A stretch of DNA of 64,000 bases, taken from assembly GCF_029889845.1 (NCBI RefSeq), contig NZ_JARANV010000001.1, forward strand, positions 1-64,000. Direction: 5' to 3'. Source of the DNA: Halomonas sp. 25-S5 (lineage in GTDB: Bacteria; Pseudomonadota; Gammaproteobacteria; Pseudomonadales; Halomonadaceae). How positions within the stretch are numbered: position 1 is the first letter of the stretch; the number at the start of each line of letters is the position of its first letter. Position numbers and translations under genes: made by a program. The notes below the pieces were generated by a model that searched no databases, had not been told where the DNA came from, and was given only the letters and a program-made list of their open reading frames with translations. Below are positions 55,455 to 64,000 of the stretch, one piece after another.

Positions 55455-56200
55455 CAGCGCTCTCCGGCGGGCGAGTCAAGTGAAACGGCAGGGGGAGCGG
55501 GCTGCTGCGGGGCGGCGGTATCGGGCCACGGTAAATAGCCGACGGGATCCCTGGCGTCGTTGGCAGCAAACGCCGCCAGGCGCTCGCAACAGCTGCCGCA
55601 GCGCCCGCAGGCCAGCTCGCCGCCCTGGTAGCAGGTCCAGGTGTCGGCGTAGTCGAGCCCCATGGCCAGCCCCTCGGCGAGGATCTCCGCCTTGCTGGCG
55701 CGCAGGTAGGGCGTATGGATCTCGACGGCCTCGAAGTTGGCGATGCCGGCCACCGCATTCATCGCCTCGACGAACGCCGGGCGGCAGTCAGGGTAGAGCA
55801 CGTGGTCGCCGCCGTGGGCGCCGTAGTCGACCCGTCCGGCGCCGATGTTCACCGCCTTGGCGATGGCCAGCGACAGCAGGATCATGTTGCGGTTCGGCAC
55901 CACGGTGGCCGCGAGGTTATCTGCCGCGTAGTCGCCCTCGGGCATGTCGCGGCGGGCGTCGGTGAGTGCCGAGTTGTCGATCAGGCCATGGATGGCGCGG
56001 ATGTCGACCACCTGATGGGGCACGCCGAGTTCGCGGCAGACGCGACCGGCCACCTCGAGCTCGCGGCGATGGCGCTGGCCGTAGTCGAAGGAGAGGGCGT
56101 GGACCTCGCGCCCCTCGCGCAGGGCGCGGTGCAGCACGGTGTAGGAGTCCATGCCGCCGGAGTAGATCACCACGGTGGCAGGCTCGGAAGAGTGGGTCAT
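55454..56200 (-). CDS. queC: 7-cyano-7-deazaguanine synthase
   Basis: The product is 248 residues. P-loop-type [18 protein letters not shown] (PP-loop SGGMDS), [28 protein letters not shown], and the zinc site in [25 protein letters not shown] (cysteines CxxGxxxxCGxCxxC). It makes preQ0 from CDG with ATP and ammonia. The C-terminal ~30 residues ([12 protein letters not shown]) are an unusual Pro/Ala tail. First gene of queC-queE-queD-ykgJ, divergent from trhP. Confidence 0.95.
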   Translation of the reverse strand: MTHSSEPATVVIYSGGMDSYTVLHRALREGREVHALSFDYGQRHRRELEVAGRVCRELGVPHQVVDIRAIHGLIDNSALTDARRDMPEGDYAADNLAATVVPNRNMILLSLAIAKAVNIGAGRVDYGAHGGDHVLYPDCRPAFVEAMNAVAGIANFEAVEIHTPYLRASKAEILAEGLAMGLDYADTWTCYQGGELACGRCGSCCERLAAFAANDARDPVGYLPWPDTAAPQQPAPPAVSLDSPAGER

Positions 56201-56316
56201 ATCGGAAACTCTGGTCGGAGAATTTGTCGGGCCGCTTGCGCGGCGATCCGGGGTCCGGTCCGGAAACGGCCACAGTCTACGTGACCTGCCGGCCCCGGGG
56301 AACTCCAGCCTCCGGC

Positions 56317-56358
56317 GTTCGGCGTTCGGCGTTCGGCGTTCGGCGTTCGGCGTTCGGC
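56317..56358 (+). repeat. (GTTCGGC)6 heptanucleotide tandem repeat upstream of trhP
   Basis: Six exact 7-bp units, 42 nt, at 56317-56358, directly abutting the extended -10 element at 56361-56369 and occupying the normal -35/spacer region. The repeat is preceded by CCGGC. Confidence 0.9.
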
Positions 56359-56360
56359 GC

Positions 56361-56369
56361 TGTTATACT
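56361..56369 (+). promoter_or_regulatory. extended -10 promoter of trhP
   Basis: TGTTATACT is an extended -10 (TGn-TATACT, hexamer 56364-56369) located 58 nt before the trhP ATG. Depending on spacing, TTCGGC inside the tandem repeat would be the only -35-like sequence, so the repeat may act as a tuning element. Confidence 0.6.
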
Positions 56370-56427
56370 GCGCGCCCTTCACACCCTGCGCCGTCGCGCG
56401 CCATCGTCCTGACAACGGTGACCTCCT

Positions 56428-57864
56428 ATGCAAGCCCCCGAACTGCTCTCCCCCGCGGGAACGTTCAAGAACATGCGCTACGCCTTCGCCTATGGCGCGG
56501 ATGCGGTCTATGCCGGCCAGCCGCGCTATTCGCTGCGCGTGCGCAACAACGATTTCAAGATCGACAACCTGCACAGGGGCATCGCCTATGCCCATGAGCG
56601 GGGCAAGCAGTTCTATGTGGCGTCGAACATTGCGCCACACAACAGCAAGCTAAAGACCTACCTGCGCGACATGGAGTCGGTGATCGAGGCCGGCCCGGAT
56701 GCGCTGATCATGTCCGACCCAGGTCTGATCATGATGATCCGCGAGCGCTGGCCGAATCAGCCGATCCATCTCTCGGTGCAGTCCAATGTGGTCAATTGGG
56801 CGGCGGCACGTTTCTGGCAGCAGCAGGGCATCAGCCGCATCATCCTGTCGCGTGAGCTGTCGCTCGCGGAGATCGCCGAGATCCGTGCCGAGTGCCCGGA
56901 TCTGGAGATCGAGACCTTCGTCCACGGCGCGCTGTGCATCGCCTACTCCGGGCGCTGCCTGCTCTCCGGCTACTTCAACCACCGCGACCCCAATCAGGGC
57001 ACCTGTACCAACGCCTGCCGCTGGAAGTACAACACCGTGGCCGCCGCCCACGACGAGACTGGCGACCTGGTGCCGGCCAACTCGGCCCGCGCCCATGCCG
57101 GCAGCGGCGTCTGGACCCCGGGGGACGGGGGGCAGCAGGGCGGGCTGATCGCCTCCGGCGGCGGCAGTGCCCAGGTGGTCGAGGCGACGGCGAGCACCGC
57201 CACCGCCGGCGGCGTGGAGGGCCAGGACGAGCTTTCGGCGCTGATCGAGGACCGCAGCCGGCCGGGTGAGCTGATGCCGGTGTTCGAAGACGAGCACGGC
57301 ACCTACATCATGAACTCCAAGGATCTGCGCGCCGTGCAGCACGTGCCGCGCCTCACCGAGATGGGCGTCACCTCGCTGAAGATCGAGGGGCGCACCAAGT
57401 CGCCCTACTACGTGGCGCGCACCGCCCAGGTCTACCGCCGGGCCATTGACGATGCCGTGGCCGGCCGCCCCTTCGACATGCGGCTCATGGACGAGCTCGA
57501 TAACCTCGCCAACCGCGGCTACACCGAGGGCTTCTATCGCCGCCACGTCCACGACCAGTACCAGAACTACGAGCAGGGCAACTCGGTGGGCGTGCACCAG
57601 CAGTTCGTCGGCGAGGTCACCGCCTACGACCCGGATCGCGGCGCGCTGGAGATCGACGTCAAGAACCGCTTCGAGGTCGGCGACTCCATGGAGCTGATGC
57701 TGCCCGGCGGCAACCGTCGCTTCGTGCTCGAGCACATCGAGAACCGGCGCGGTGAATCCGTGGGCGCGGCCCCGGGCTCCGGCCACGTGGTGCGCATCCC
57801 GGTGCCGGGCGAGGCCATCTCGCCCGAGCGGATCGAGTTCGCCCTGCTGATGCGCGACCTCTGA
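56428..57864 (+). CDS. trhP: TrhP/YegQ, U32-family tRNA hydroxylation protein
   Basis: The product is 478 residues. LLSPAGTFKNMRYAFAYGADAVYAGQ and the U32 signature ETFVHGALCIAYSGRCLLSGYFNHRDPNQGTC (core HGALCIAYSGRC) with clustered cysteines CTNACRW. These proteins are called collagenases historically, but YegQ/TrhP acts in prephenate-dependent hydroxylation of U34 in tRNA (ho5U). An insertion of ~80 residues rich in Gly/Ala/Ser lies at about 205-275, around HAGSGVWTPGDGGQQ, compared with E. coli YegQ. It is divergent from queC. Confidence 0.9.
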   Translation: MQAPELLSPAGTFKNMRYAFAYGADAVYAGQPRYSLRVRNNDFKIDNLHRGIAYAHERGKQFYVASNIAPHNSKLKTYLRDMESVIEAGPDALIMSDPGLIMMIRERWPNQPIHLSVQSNVVNWAAARFWQQQGISRIILSRELSLAEIAEIRAECPDLEIETFVHGALCIAYSGRCLLSGYFNHRDPNQGTCTNACRWKYNTVAAAHDETGDLVPANSARAHAGSGVWTPGDGGQQGGLIASGGGSAQVVEATASTATAGGVEGQDELSALIEDRSRPGELMPVFEDEHGTYIMNSKDLRAVQHVPRLTEMGVTSLKIEGRTKSPYYVARTAQVYRRAIDDAVAGRPFDMRLMDELDNLANRGYTEGFYRRHVHDQYQNYEQGNSVGVHQQFVGEVTAYDPDRGALEIDVKNRFEVGDSMELMLPGGNRRFVLEHIENRRGESVGAAPGSGHVVRIPVPGEAISPERIEFALLMRDL

Positions 57865-57953
57865 GCCGACGCGCGGCTGGACATCATCGGCCGTCGGCGA
57901 CAAGGTAGGGCACGATTGGCGATCGAGCCGTTGGCAGTCACACAGGGAGCGTC

Positions 57954-58364
57954 ATGGCGACCATCGAACACAGCGCGATTCTCAAGGCACCCCCGGAGCG
58001 GGTCTTCGCCCTGCTCGAGCGGGTTGAGGACTTCACTGACTACTCCGACCTGATCCAGGCGATCGAGCCGCTGGGCAAGGATCGCTACCGCTGGCACGTG
58101 CACGTGGTGGGGATGGACTGGACCTTCGACGTGGTGATCACCGAGGCGCGGGCGCCGGAGGTGCTGGCCTGGGAGTCGCTGGACGGGGTGCACAACCGGG
58201 GCTGCTATCGCCTCACGCCCGTGGCGGGGGGCACCGAGGTGGCCCTGACCCTGACCTACGCCATCCGCAATCGCCTGCTGGAGAAGGCCGTCAACCGGGC
58301 GGCCAAGCCTCTGGTCGGCAAGGTCAGCCGGCAGATCCTGGAAAGAGTCGAGGCGCGGCTATGA
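57954..58364 (+). CDS. SRPBCC/START-fold protein (RatA/Coq10-like)
   Basis: The product is 136 residues with the polyketide-cyclase/START pattern: TIEHSAILKAPPERVFALLERVEDFTDY (core PPERVFALLERVEDFTDYSD), a mixed beta sheet and a long C-terminal helix. Such proteins bind lipids or quinones; the fold is sure, the ligand unknown. The ATG follows CAGGGAGC. Confidence 0.8.
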   Translation: MATIEHSAILKAPPERVFALLERVEDFTDYSDLIQAIEPLGKDRYRWHVHVVGMDWTFDVVITEARAPEVLAWESLDGVHNRGCYRLTPVAGGTEVALTLTYAIRNRLLEKAVNRAAKPLVGKVSRQILERVEARL

Positions 58365-58440
58365 AGCCGCAGGATCCCCCTTGCTCCGATGCTCCCCCGG
58401 GCGGGGCTTCTCCGCCTGCCTGACGACCGCGGCCGCCGAC

Positions 58441-58677
58441 TCAGCCCTTGCGCAGCGAGGTATTGAGGTGGTCGACCACCTCAGCCCAGTCGGCGTCTTC
58501 CTCGAGGGCCTCGCGCAGGAACTCCGCCTGTCCCTCGTTCCAGCAGGGCGCATCGGGCAGGGCGATATCCTCGGGAATGGGGGCATGGCGATCGATGAAG
58601 CGCTTGATGGCCGCGCGATCCGAGGCGAGGCCGAGCTGCTCGAAGAGTTCGGTGAAGGGGTGGTCGGGGTGTTCCAT
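58441..58677 (-). CDS. DUF2789 family protein
   Basis: The ATG at 58677 follows AGGAG by 7 nt; upstream ATGs lack similarity. The 78-residue product begins HPFTELFEQLGLASDRAAIK and contains PEDIALPDAPCWNEGQAEFLREAL (core ALPDAPCW..QAEFLREAL). Small helical cytosolic protein; function unknown. Found widely in Pseudomonas/Halomonas. Confidence 0.85.
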   Translation of the reverse strand: MEHPDHPFTELFEQLGLASDRAAIKRFIDRHAPIPEDIALPDAPCWNEGQAEFLREALEEDADWAEVVDHLNTSLRKG

Positions 58678-58858
58678 GGCGTGACTCCTGCTGTCCTGTC
58701 GCGGTATTCCTACCTTAGCGACTTCCGGGGTGTCGTGCTTGATGCCCGTCAACGCTGCCATCGACGTCTTCATGGCTATATCTTTAGCAGCCAAGCTCGG
58801 AGCTAATCCGGCGCCAGGCCCCGGCGCTCCTCGCCACCTCGATGTTATTGGCGACGCC

Positions 58859-59911
58859 TCATCGCTCGCCGGCGAGCGGCGTGAGAAAGCGTCGTCGCCG
58901 CTCGTTCTCCGGGAGCGGCAGGGCCAGCAGGTGGACCAGCTTGGTGAAGGTGGCCTCCGGGGTCATGTCATCGGCCGAGAGCACCCCCGCCTCGGCCAGC
59001 CCCTGTCCCGCGGCGTAGGCGCCGAAGGCCACCGGGCCATGGGGACACTGGCTGAGGGCCACCAGCAGCTTGCCCTCGCCGCTGGCGCGGGTAAGCACCC
59101 CGGCCAGCGACGGGTCGTCGGGCAGGTTGCCGCCGCCCCACACCTCCAGCACGGCGCCGTTGACCCGGTCGTCCCGCAACCAGGCCTCCAGTTGCCAGGC
59201 CTGGATGCCCGGCCAGAGAGCGAGGCGCACGACACCCCCCGCCGCCAGCGGCGAATAGTCGGCGAGCTCGAAGCGCGGGGCGCCCCGCTGGTGATCCGCC
59301 AGGCCGCGCCCCGGGTAGAGCACGACCTCGTCGTCGACGCGCTCGCCGAGCAGCGGCTGGTTGGGGCTGGTGAAGGCGTCGGCCTCCCGGGTCTGCCACT
59401 TGCGGGTGCGACAGCCGCGCAGCAGGCGCCCGGCGAAGCAGATCGCCACCTCCTGCAGGCGCGGGATGACCGCGAAGCGCAGGGCGTCCTCGACGTTGGC
59501 CGCGGCATCACTGCCCTCGGCCTCCAGAGGACGCATGGCCCCGGTGAGGATCACCGGTCGATCCAGCCCCAGCAGCTGGAAGGCCAGGCTCGAGGCCGTC
59601 CAGGCCAGGGTATCGGTGCCGTGGAGGATGACGATACCGGCATGCCGGCGGTAATGCCGCGCCACCAGGGCGGCGAGCCGCTGCCAGTCATCGGGCGTGG
59701 CACTGCTGGAGTCGATGGGGCGGTCGGTCTCGAGCACCTCGAAGGCCGGCAGGCTCGCCTGGCGGCCCGGCGGCAGGTCGGCCAGGGCACGCCGCAGGCG
59801 ATCGGCGATGTGGCGGCCCGGGGCCAGGCCGCGGGCGGTCTCGACCATGCCCAGGGTGCCGCCGGTGTCGATCACCAGCACGGGACGCTCTGCGCAAACC
59901 GGGGCGGGCAT
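58859..59911 (-). CDS. type I-like asparaginase
   Basis: The ATG at 59911, 5 nt after AGGAG, gives 350 residues. First threonine motif is VLVIDTGGTLGMVETARGLAPG; the second is IVILHGTDTLAWTASSLAF with the Thr-Asp pair; VILTGAMRPLEAEGSDAAANVEDAL follows (GAMRPL). No signal peptide is visible, so it is probably cytoplasmic (AnsA-like). The enzyme hydrolyses asparagine to aspartate and ammonia. TTGCCC - 16 nt - TATCAT on the minus strand (59953-59980) is a good promoter candidate. Confidence 0.9.
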   Translation of the reverse strand: MPAPVCAERPVLVIDTGGTLGMVETARGLAPGRHIADRLRRALADLPPGRQASLPAFEVLETDRPIDSSSATPDDWQRLAALVARHYRRHAGIVILHGTDTLAWTASSLAFQLLGLDRPVILTGAMRPLEAEGSDAAANVEDALRFAVIPRLQEVAICFAGRLLRGCRTRKWQTREADAFTSPNQPLLGERVDDEVVLYPGRGLADHQRGAPRFELADYSPLAAGGVVRLALWPGIQAWQLEAWLRDDRVNGAVLEVWGGGNLPDDPSLAGVLTRASGEGKLLVALSQCPHGPVAFGAYAAGQGLAEAGVLSADDMTPEATFTKLVHLLALPLPENERRRRFLTPLAGER

Positions 59912-59952
59912 CTGGGCTCCTGTCGGCGGCGGATGGGAAAAGGGATGGCACC

Positions 59953-59980
59953 ATGATACCGGTCCGCCGCTGGGGGGCAA
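59953..59980 (-). promoter_or_regulatory. promoter of the asparaginase gene
   Basis: On the minus strand: TTGCCC (complement of 59975-59980), 16-nt spacer, TATCAT (complement of 59953-59958), leaving a ~40-nt leader. Confidence 0.45.
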
Positions 59981-60079
59981 GGTGGCGGCCTCGACCACCG
60001 TCCACCCAGGACGGCGTGCTGCCTGGTCACGGGCCCGAGCGATGGCCAAGCGCTGTTGTTCGCCGCGCTAGAACGCCAG

Positions 60080-61309
60080 CTAGCGGGTGACCAGCCTCCC
60101 CGCGTCGTCGACCTCCAGGCGGCGGTTGCGGCCGGCGAGCAGGGCGAAGCCCATGCTGACGGCGATGATGCCCAGCAGCACCCGGGTCAGGGTCGTCAGG
60201 CCGACCTCGAACTGCAGCATCACGCCGATCGCCAGCGGCCCCATGGCGGCCAGGGTGTAGCCGCCCCCCTGGACCAGCCCCGAGAGCTTGCCGGCCAGGC
60301 GTGAGCTGGCCGTTCGCAGCACGATCAGGGTGAGGGCGAGGCTGAAGCCGCCGCCCTGGCCGAGCCCCAGCAGCACCACGCCGGGCCAGCGCCAGATCGC
60401 CGGCGCCTGGAGCAGCAGCCAGAAGCCGGCGGCGACCATGCCCAGCACGATCAGCAGGGCAGGCCGCTGGTCCTGACCCAGGCGTGCCAGCCAGGGCGCC
60501 GAGAGGGCCGAGACCAGCTGCACCATCACCGAGGCACCCATCATCCAGCCGGCCTCGGCCTCGCTGTAGCCGCGGGCCACCAGCAGGGTGGGCAGCCAGC
60601 CGAAGACGATGTAGGCCAGCGACGACTGGCTGCCCATGAACAGCATCACCTGCCAGGCCAGCGGCTGGCTGAGCAGCTCCCGGGTGGAGCCGCCACCCCC
60701 GGGCAGGGCCGTGGCGGCGTCATGGCGCGGCATCAGCACCTGCCAGGCCACTAGGGCCACCAGCGCCAGCAGGGACCAGCTGGCGAGCCCGGCCGGCCAG
60801 CCCCCCAGGGCGTCGGCCAGGGGAATGCTCAGGCCTGCGCCCAGGGCGCCGCCGAGGCAGAGGGCCATGGTGTAGACGCCGGTCATCAGGTCGGCCCCGG
60901 CAGGCAGCTCGCGCTTGACCAGGGCCGGCAGCAGGGTGCCGGCCACACCGATGGCGGCGCCGACCATCAGGGTGCCGGCGAACAGCGCGATGACGGCCGG
61001 CACGCCACGCAGCAGCAGGCCGCCGGCCAGCAGCAGCAGGGCGGCGGCCAGGGTGTTCTCGGGACCGAAGTGCTTGGAAAGCCAAGGGGCCAGCGGGGCG
61101 AAGATCCCCAGGCAGAGCACCGGCAGGGTGGTCAGGGCACCGATGGCCAGCGCCGAGAGCCCGGTATCCTGCTGGATGCGGGTGAGCACCGGGGCCAGGA
61201 TGGAGAGGGCGGGGCGCAGGTTGAGCCCCACCAGCACCATCAGGCCGATGAAGAGTGCCAGTTGGCGAGAGGCGGGCCGAGCTGCCTCAGTGCCGTTCGT
61301 CATCATCAC
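60080..61309 (-). CDS. MFS transporter, cyanate/nitroimidazole (CynX/NimT) group
   Basis: 409 residues, 12 predicted TM helices. The opening LFIGLMVLVGLNLRPALSILAPVLTRIQ and repeated GAxxG-type helices match the CynX/NimT group: NLRPALxxxxP is its hallmark. Start choice is among three consecutive ATGs (61309, 61306, 61303); it overlaps the preceding gene end at 61287 by up to 23 nt, so translation is coupled. Substrate unknown; family members export or import small organic anions and drugs. Confidence 0.85.
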   Translation of the reverse strand: MMMTNGTEAARPASRQLALFIGLMVLVGLNLRPALSILAPVLTRIQQDTGLSALAIGALTTLPVLCLGIFAPLAPWLSKHFGPENTLAAALLLLAGGLLLRGVPAVIALFAGTLMVGAAIGVAGTLLPALVKRELPAGADLMTGVYTMALCLGGALGAGLSIPLADALGGWPAGLASWSLLALVALVAWQVLMPRHDAATALPGGGGSTRELLSQPLAWQVMLFMGSQSSLAYIVFGWLPTLLVARGYSEAEAGWMMGASVMVQLVSALSAPWLARLGQDQRPALLIVLGMVAAGFWLLLQAPAIWRWPGVVLLGLGQGGGFSLALTLIVLRTASSRLAGKLSGLVQGGGYTLAAMGPLAIGVMLQFEVGLTTLTRVLLGIIAVSMGFALLAGRNRRLEVDDAGRLVTR

Positions 61310-61841
61310 GCCACTCGCGTCGGGTCGCCGGCCGGGCGGGGCGACGCTCGTCCCGGGGCTCGGCGATCAGGGGGTGGTCCTCGAGCTCGTTGACCGCGCG
61401 GAAGGTGACCTCGCCGGGCGGCTGCGGAGTGTCGCGGTCGACGCGCCCGCGGATGCCGGAGACATCCTCGGCGCTGACCAGGCCCGACCCGCCGACGTTG
61501 ACCCCCGGCTGGGCGACCAGCCTGCCCTCGAAGCTCCAGCAGCGCTGGGGCACCTGGGAGAGGCGCCACAGGCGGTCTTGCCAGTGGGCCTGGCCGTCGT
61601 CGGTCAGCGTCAGGTCGTCCAGCGGCACCAGGGCGGCGAACAGGCGGGCGTTGAGCACCAGGCCGCCGCCGGCCAGGCGCACGGCGCCGCGGAACTGCCC
61701 CTGCGCCAGGGCCGCGAGCACGGCCTTGCGCTTGTCCCGGCTCTGGAGGGTGCCCTGGCCGCACAGGTGCAGCAGGCCATCATCGACCTGCTTGATGACC
61801 CAGACCTCCACGGGGGACGCACCGAACAGCCTCTTCAGCAT
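61287..61841 (-). CDS. hypothetical protein (184 aa)
   Basis: Starts MLKRLFGASPVEVWVIKQVDDGLLHL. Mixed alpha/beta first 120 residues with 'LAGGGLVLNARLFAAL', then a polar tail (DERRPARPATRREWRDDDERH, quoted in part). No signal peptide. No family recognised. The ATG lies 7 nt downstream of the previous gene's stop and it overlaps the MFS gene, so it forms an operon with both. Confidence 0.7.
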   Translation of the reverse strand: MLKRLFGASPVEVWVIKQVDDGLLHLCGQGTLQSRDKRKAVLAALAQGQFRGAVRLAGGGLVLNARLFAALVPLDDLTLTDDGQAHWQDRLWRLSQVPQRCWSFEGRLVAQPGVNVGGSGLVSAEDVSGIRGRVDRDTPQPPGEVTFRAVNELEDHPLIAEPRDERRPARPATRREWRDDDERH

Positions 61842-61848
61842 GCCGGGT

Positions 61849-62349
61849 TCATCGCATGTGGCGGCGCAGGTCGCCTCGCACCGCGTCGAGCAGGGTGATG
61901 AAGCGGGTGTCGCGGTCGCCGTCGATGCGATCGACCCGCACCACGCTGCTCATGCCGCGGTCGATGTTCAGCTGGTCGAAGATTTCCAGGGTGACGTTCT
62001 CGGCCGGCTGGCTGCCGGGCTCGATGCGGCCTTCCTCGAGGGTGAAGGTGGTCAGCAGGGTGGCGCGCACGCGCGTCGAGCCGCCCTCCGCCAGCACCCG
62101 GCGCACGAACAGCCAGCCCTCGCAGGCCAGCGCCGTGTCGCCGTGTTCACGCAGGAAGAGGGTGCGATAGCTGGCGCCTTCACTGGCGGCCTTGGCGGCC
62201 ATGCTGCGGTAGGCCTCGGTCATGCGTGTCGCCGAGACTTTCGACTCCTCGAGCCGCTGGTGGGCGCCGTGGTGTTCACGGTCCAGCCGGGCCTGCTGCT
62301 GGAAGGTCAGCCAGCGCCGGTAACAGGTGACGAGATTCTTTTCATCCAT
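61849..62349 (-). CDS. hypothetical protein (166 aa)
   Basis: The product is soluble, MDEKNLVTCYRRWLTFQQQARLDREH at the start, then a beta-rich central part ('ALACEGWLFVRRVLAEGG', 'VRATLLTTFTLEEG'). No family recognised. First of a three-gene operon with the 184-aa protein and the MFS transporter; 89 nt of spacer separates it from rhlE upstream, which has no visible terminator. Confidence 0.7.
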   Translation of the reverse strand: MDEKNLVTCYRRWLTFQQQARLDREHHGAHQRLEESKVSATRMTEAYRSMAAKAASEGASYRTLFLREHGDTALACEGWLFVRRVLAEGGSTRVRATLLTTFTLEEGRIEPGSQPAENVTLEIFDQLNIDRGMSSVVRVDRIDGDRDTRFITLLDAVRGDLRRHMR

Positions 62350-62438
62350 GGAAGCGTCTTGTCTTGGACGGTGGAAGGGACAAGGGGCAACAGCGGGCTA
62401 CATTCGCACATTCCGATGCAGCCCGCCAGCCACGGGAC

Positions 62439-63749
<1,311 letters not shown>

Positions 63750-63890
63750 GCGGTCTCCGCAGAGACGCCTTGGTCGCGCCGCGTCGGGATACGACGTGGT
63801 CAGTCCCGGGCCAAGGCGTGTAAAAGGAATCTGGCGCGGCAGGAGGGACCAGCGATCGCCGCGTCCCCATATTATGCCATAGTGCGTGAC

Positions 63891-64000
63891 TCAGCGCAGC
63901 CGTTTGATTTCCGCGGCGATCTCGTCGGCCACCCGGTCCCAGCCGCGGCCCAGGGCACGCACCAGGGCGGGGTAGCCGTCCTGGGCCAGCTCGATCTCCA
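63891..64000 (-). CDS. C-terminal end of an unidentified protein (rest outside window)
   Basis: An open minus-strand frame enters from the window edge and ends in TGA (63891-63893), encoding ..AQDGYPALVRALGRGWDRVA then DEIAAEIKRLR. It has no stops and plausible coding composition. Too short to identify. It is upstream of rhlE on the same strand. Confidence 0.55.
   Translation of the reverse strand, partial: EIELAQDGYPALVRALGRGWDRVADEIAAEIKRLR

Noticed and set aside
56317..56358. CRISPR or iteron array
   Set aside because: Units are contiguous 7-mers without spacers and there is no replication gene nearby.
58864..58879. CGCTCGCCGGCGAGCG palindrome as an operator
   Set aside because: It lies within the coding 3' end of the asparaginase gene, where GC-rich palindromes arise easily.

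Overview
The window is a dense, GC-rich stretch of a gammaproteobacterial chromosome. I infer a member of the Halomonadaceae (Halomonas-like). The grounds are the order gyrA-serC-pheA-tyrA/aroA fusion-cmk-rpsA, an MvaT-family nucleoid protein of the Pseudomonas type, pilD-coaE-yacG, LapD/LapG, and protein sequences that look consistently Halomonas/Pseudomonas-like. I could not run a database search, so the genus is inference. I see no rRNA, tRNA, CRISPR array, prophage or transposase gene.

Layout. (1) 1-5029: the C-terminal end of a giant repeat adhesin with its release machinery, the periplasmic protease LapG and the c-di-GMP receptor LapD, on the opposite strand. (2) 5116-8460: a CDF cation transporter, a PlsC-type acyltransferase and RdgC. 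(3) 8738-18525: gyrA and an aromatic/serine biosynthesis operon (serC, pheA, tyrA-aroA fusion, cmk) leading to rpsA, followed by mvaT and a small unknown gene. (4) 19594-22249, minus strand: pilD, coaE, yacG and a Tus-like replication-terminator protein gene. (5) 22398-24033: nagZ and a purine phosphoribosyltransferase. (6) 24148-32785: acyl-CoA catabolism. An acyl-CoA synthetase and a MerR regulator are divergent from isobutyryl-CoA dehydrogenase, 3-hydroxyisobutyryl-CoA hydrolase and MmsB (valine breakdown), followed by glutaryl-CoA dehydrogenase and a class III CoA-transferase (lysine/glutarate breakdown). (7) 32924-36443: PEP synthase and its bifunctional regulator, divergent. (8) 36565-45454: a CigR-like envelope protein, a LonH-type protease, a Usp protein, gamma-glutamyltransferase, a membrane glycerophosphodiesterase and RraA. 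(9) 45672-53610: aconitase B, a DUF1289 protein, MiaE, and a 1.3-kilo-residue SARP/STAND regulator. (10) 53681-57864: the preQ0 genes queD, queE and queC with a cysteine-cluster protein, and the tRNA-hydroxylation protein TrhP. (11) 57954-64000: small conserved proteins, an asparaginase, an MFS transporter, two unknown proteins, the RhlE helicase and the tail of one more gene.

Themes. tRNA modification recurs (miaE, queCDE, trhP), as does branched-chain and lysine acyl-CoA oxidation with visible palindromic operators. Three kinds of short repeat stand out: a perfect REP-like inverted repeat that codes for both the end of GyrA and the start of SerC; 8-bp tandem repeats wedged between stop codons and terminators at two loci; and a heptanucleotide repeat array immediately upstream of an extended -10 promoter. 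The most unusual protein finding is the Tus-like protein translationally coupled to the gyrase inhibitor YacG.
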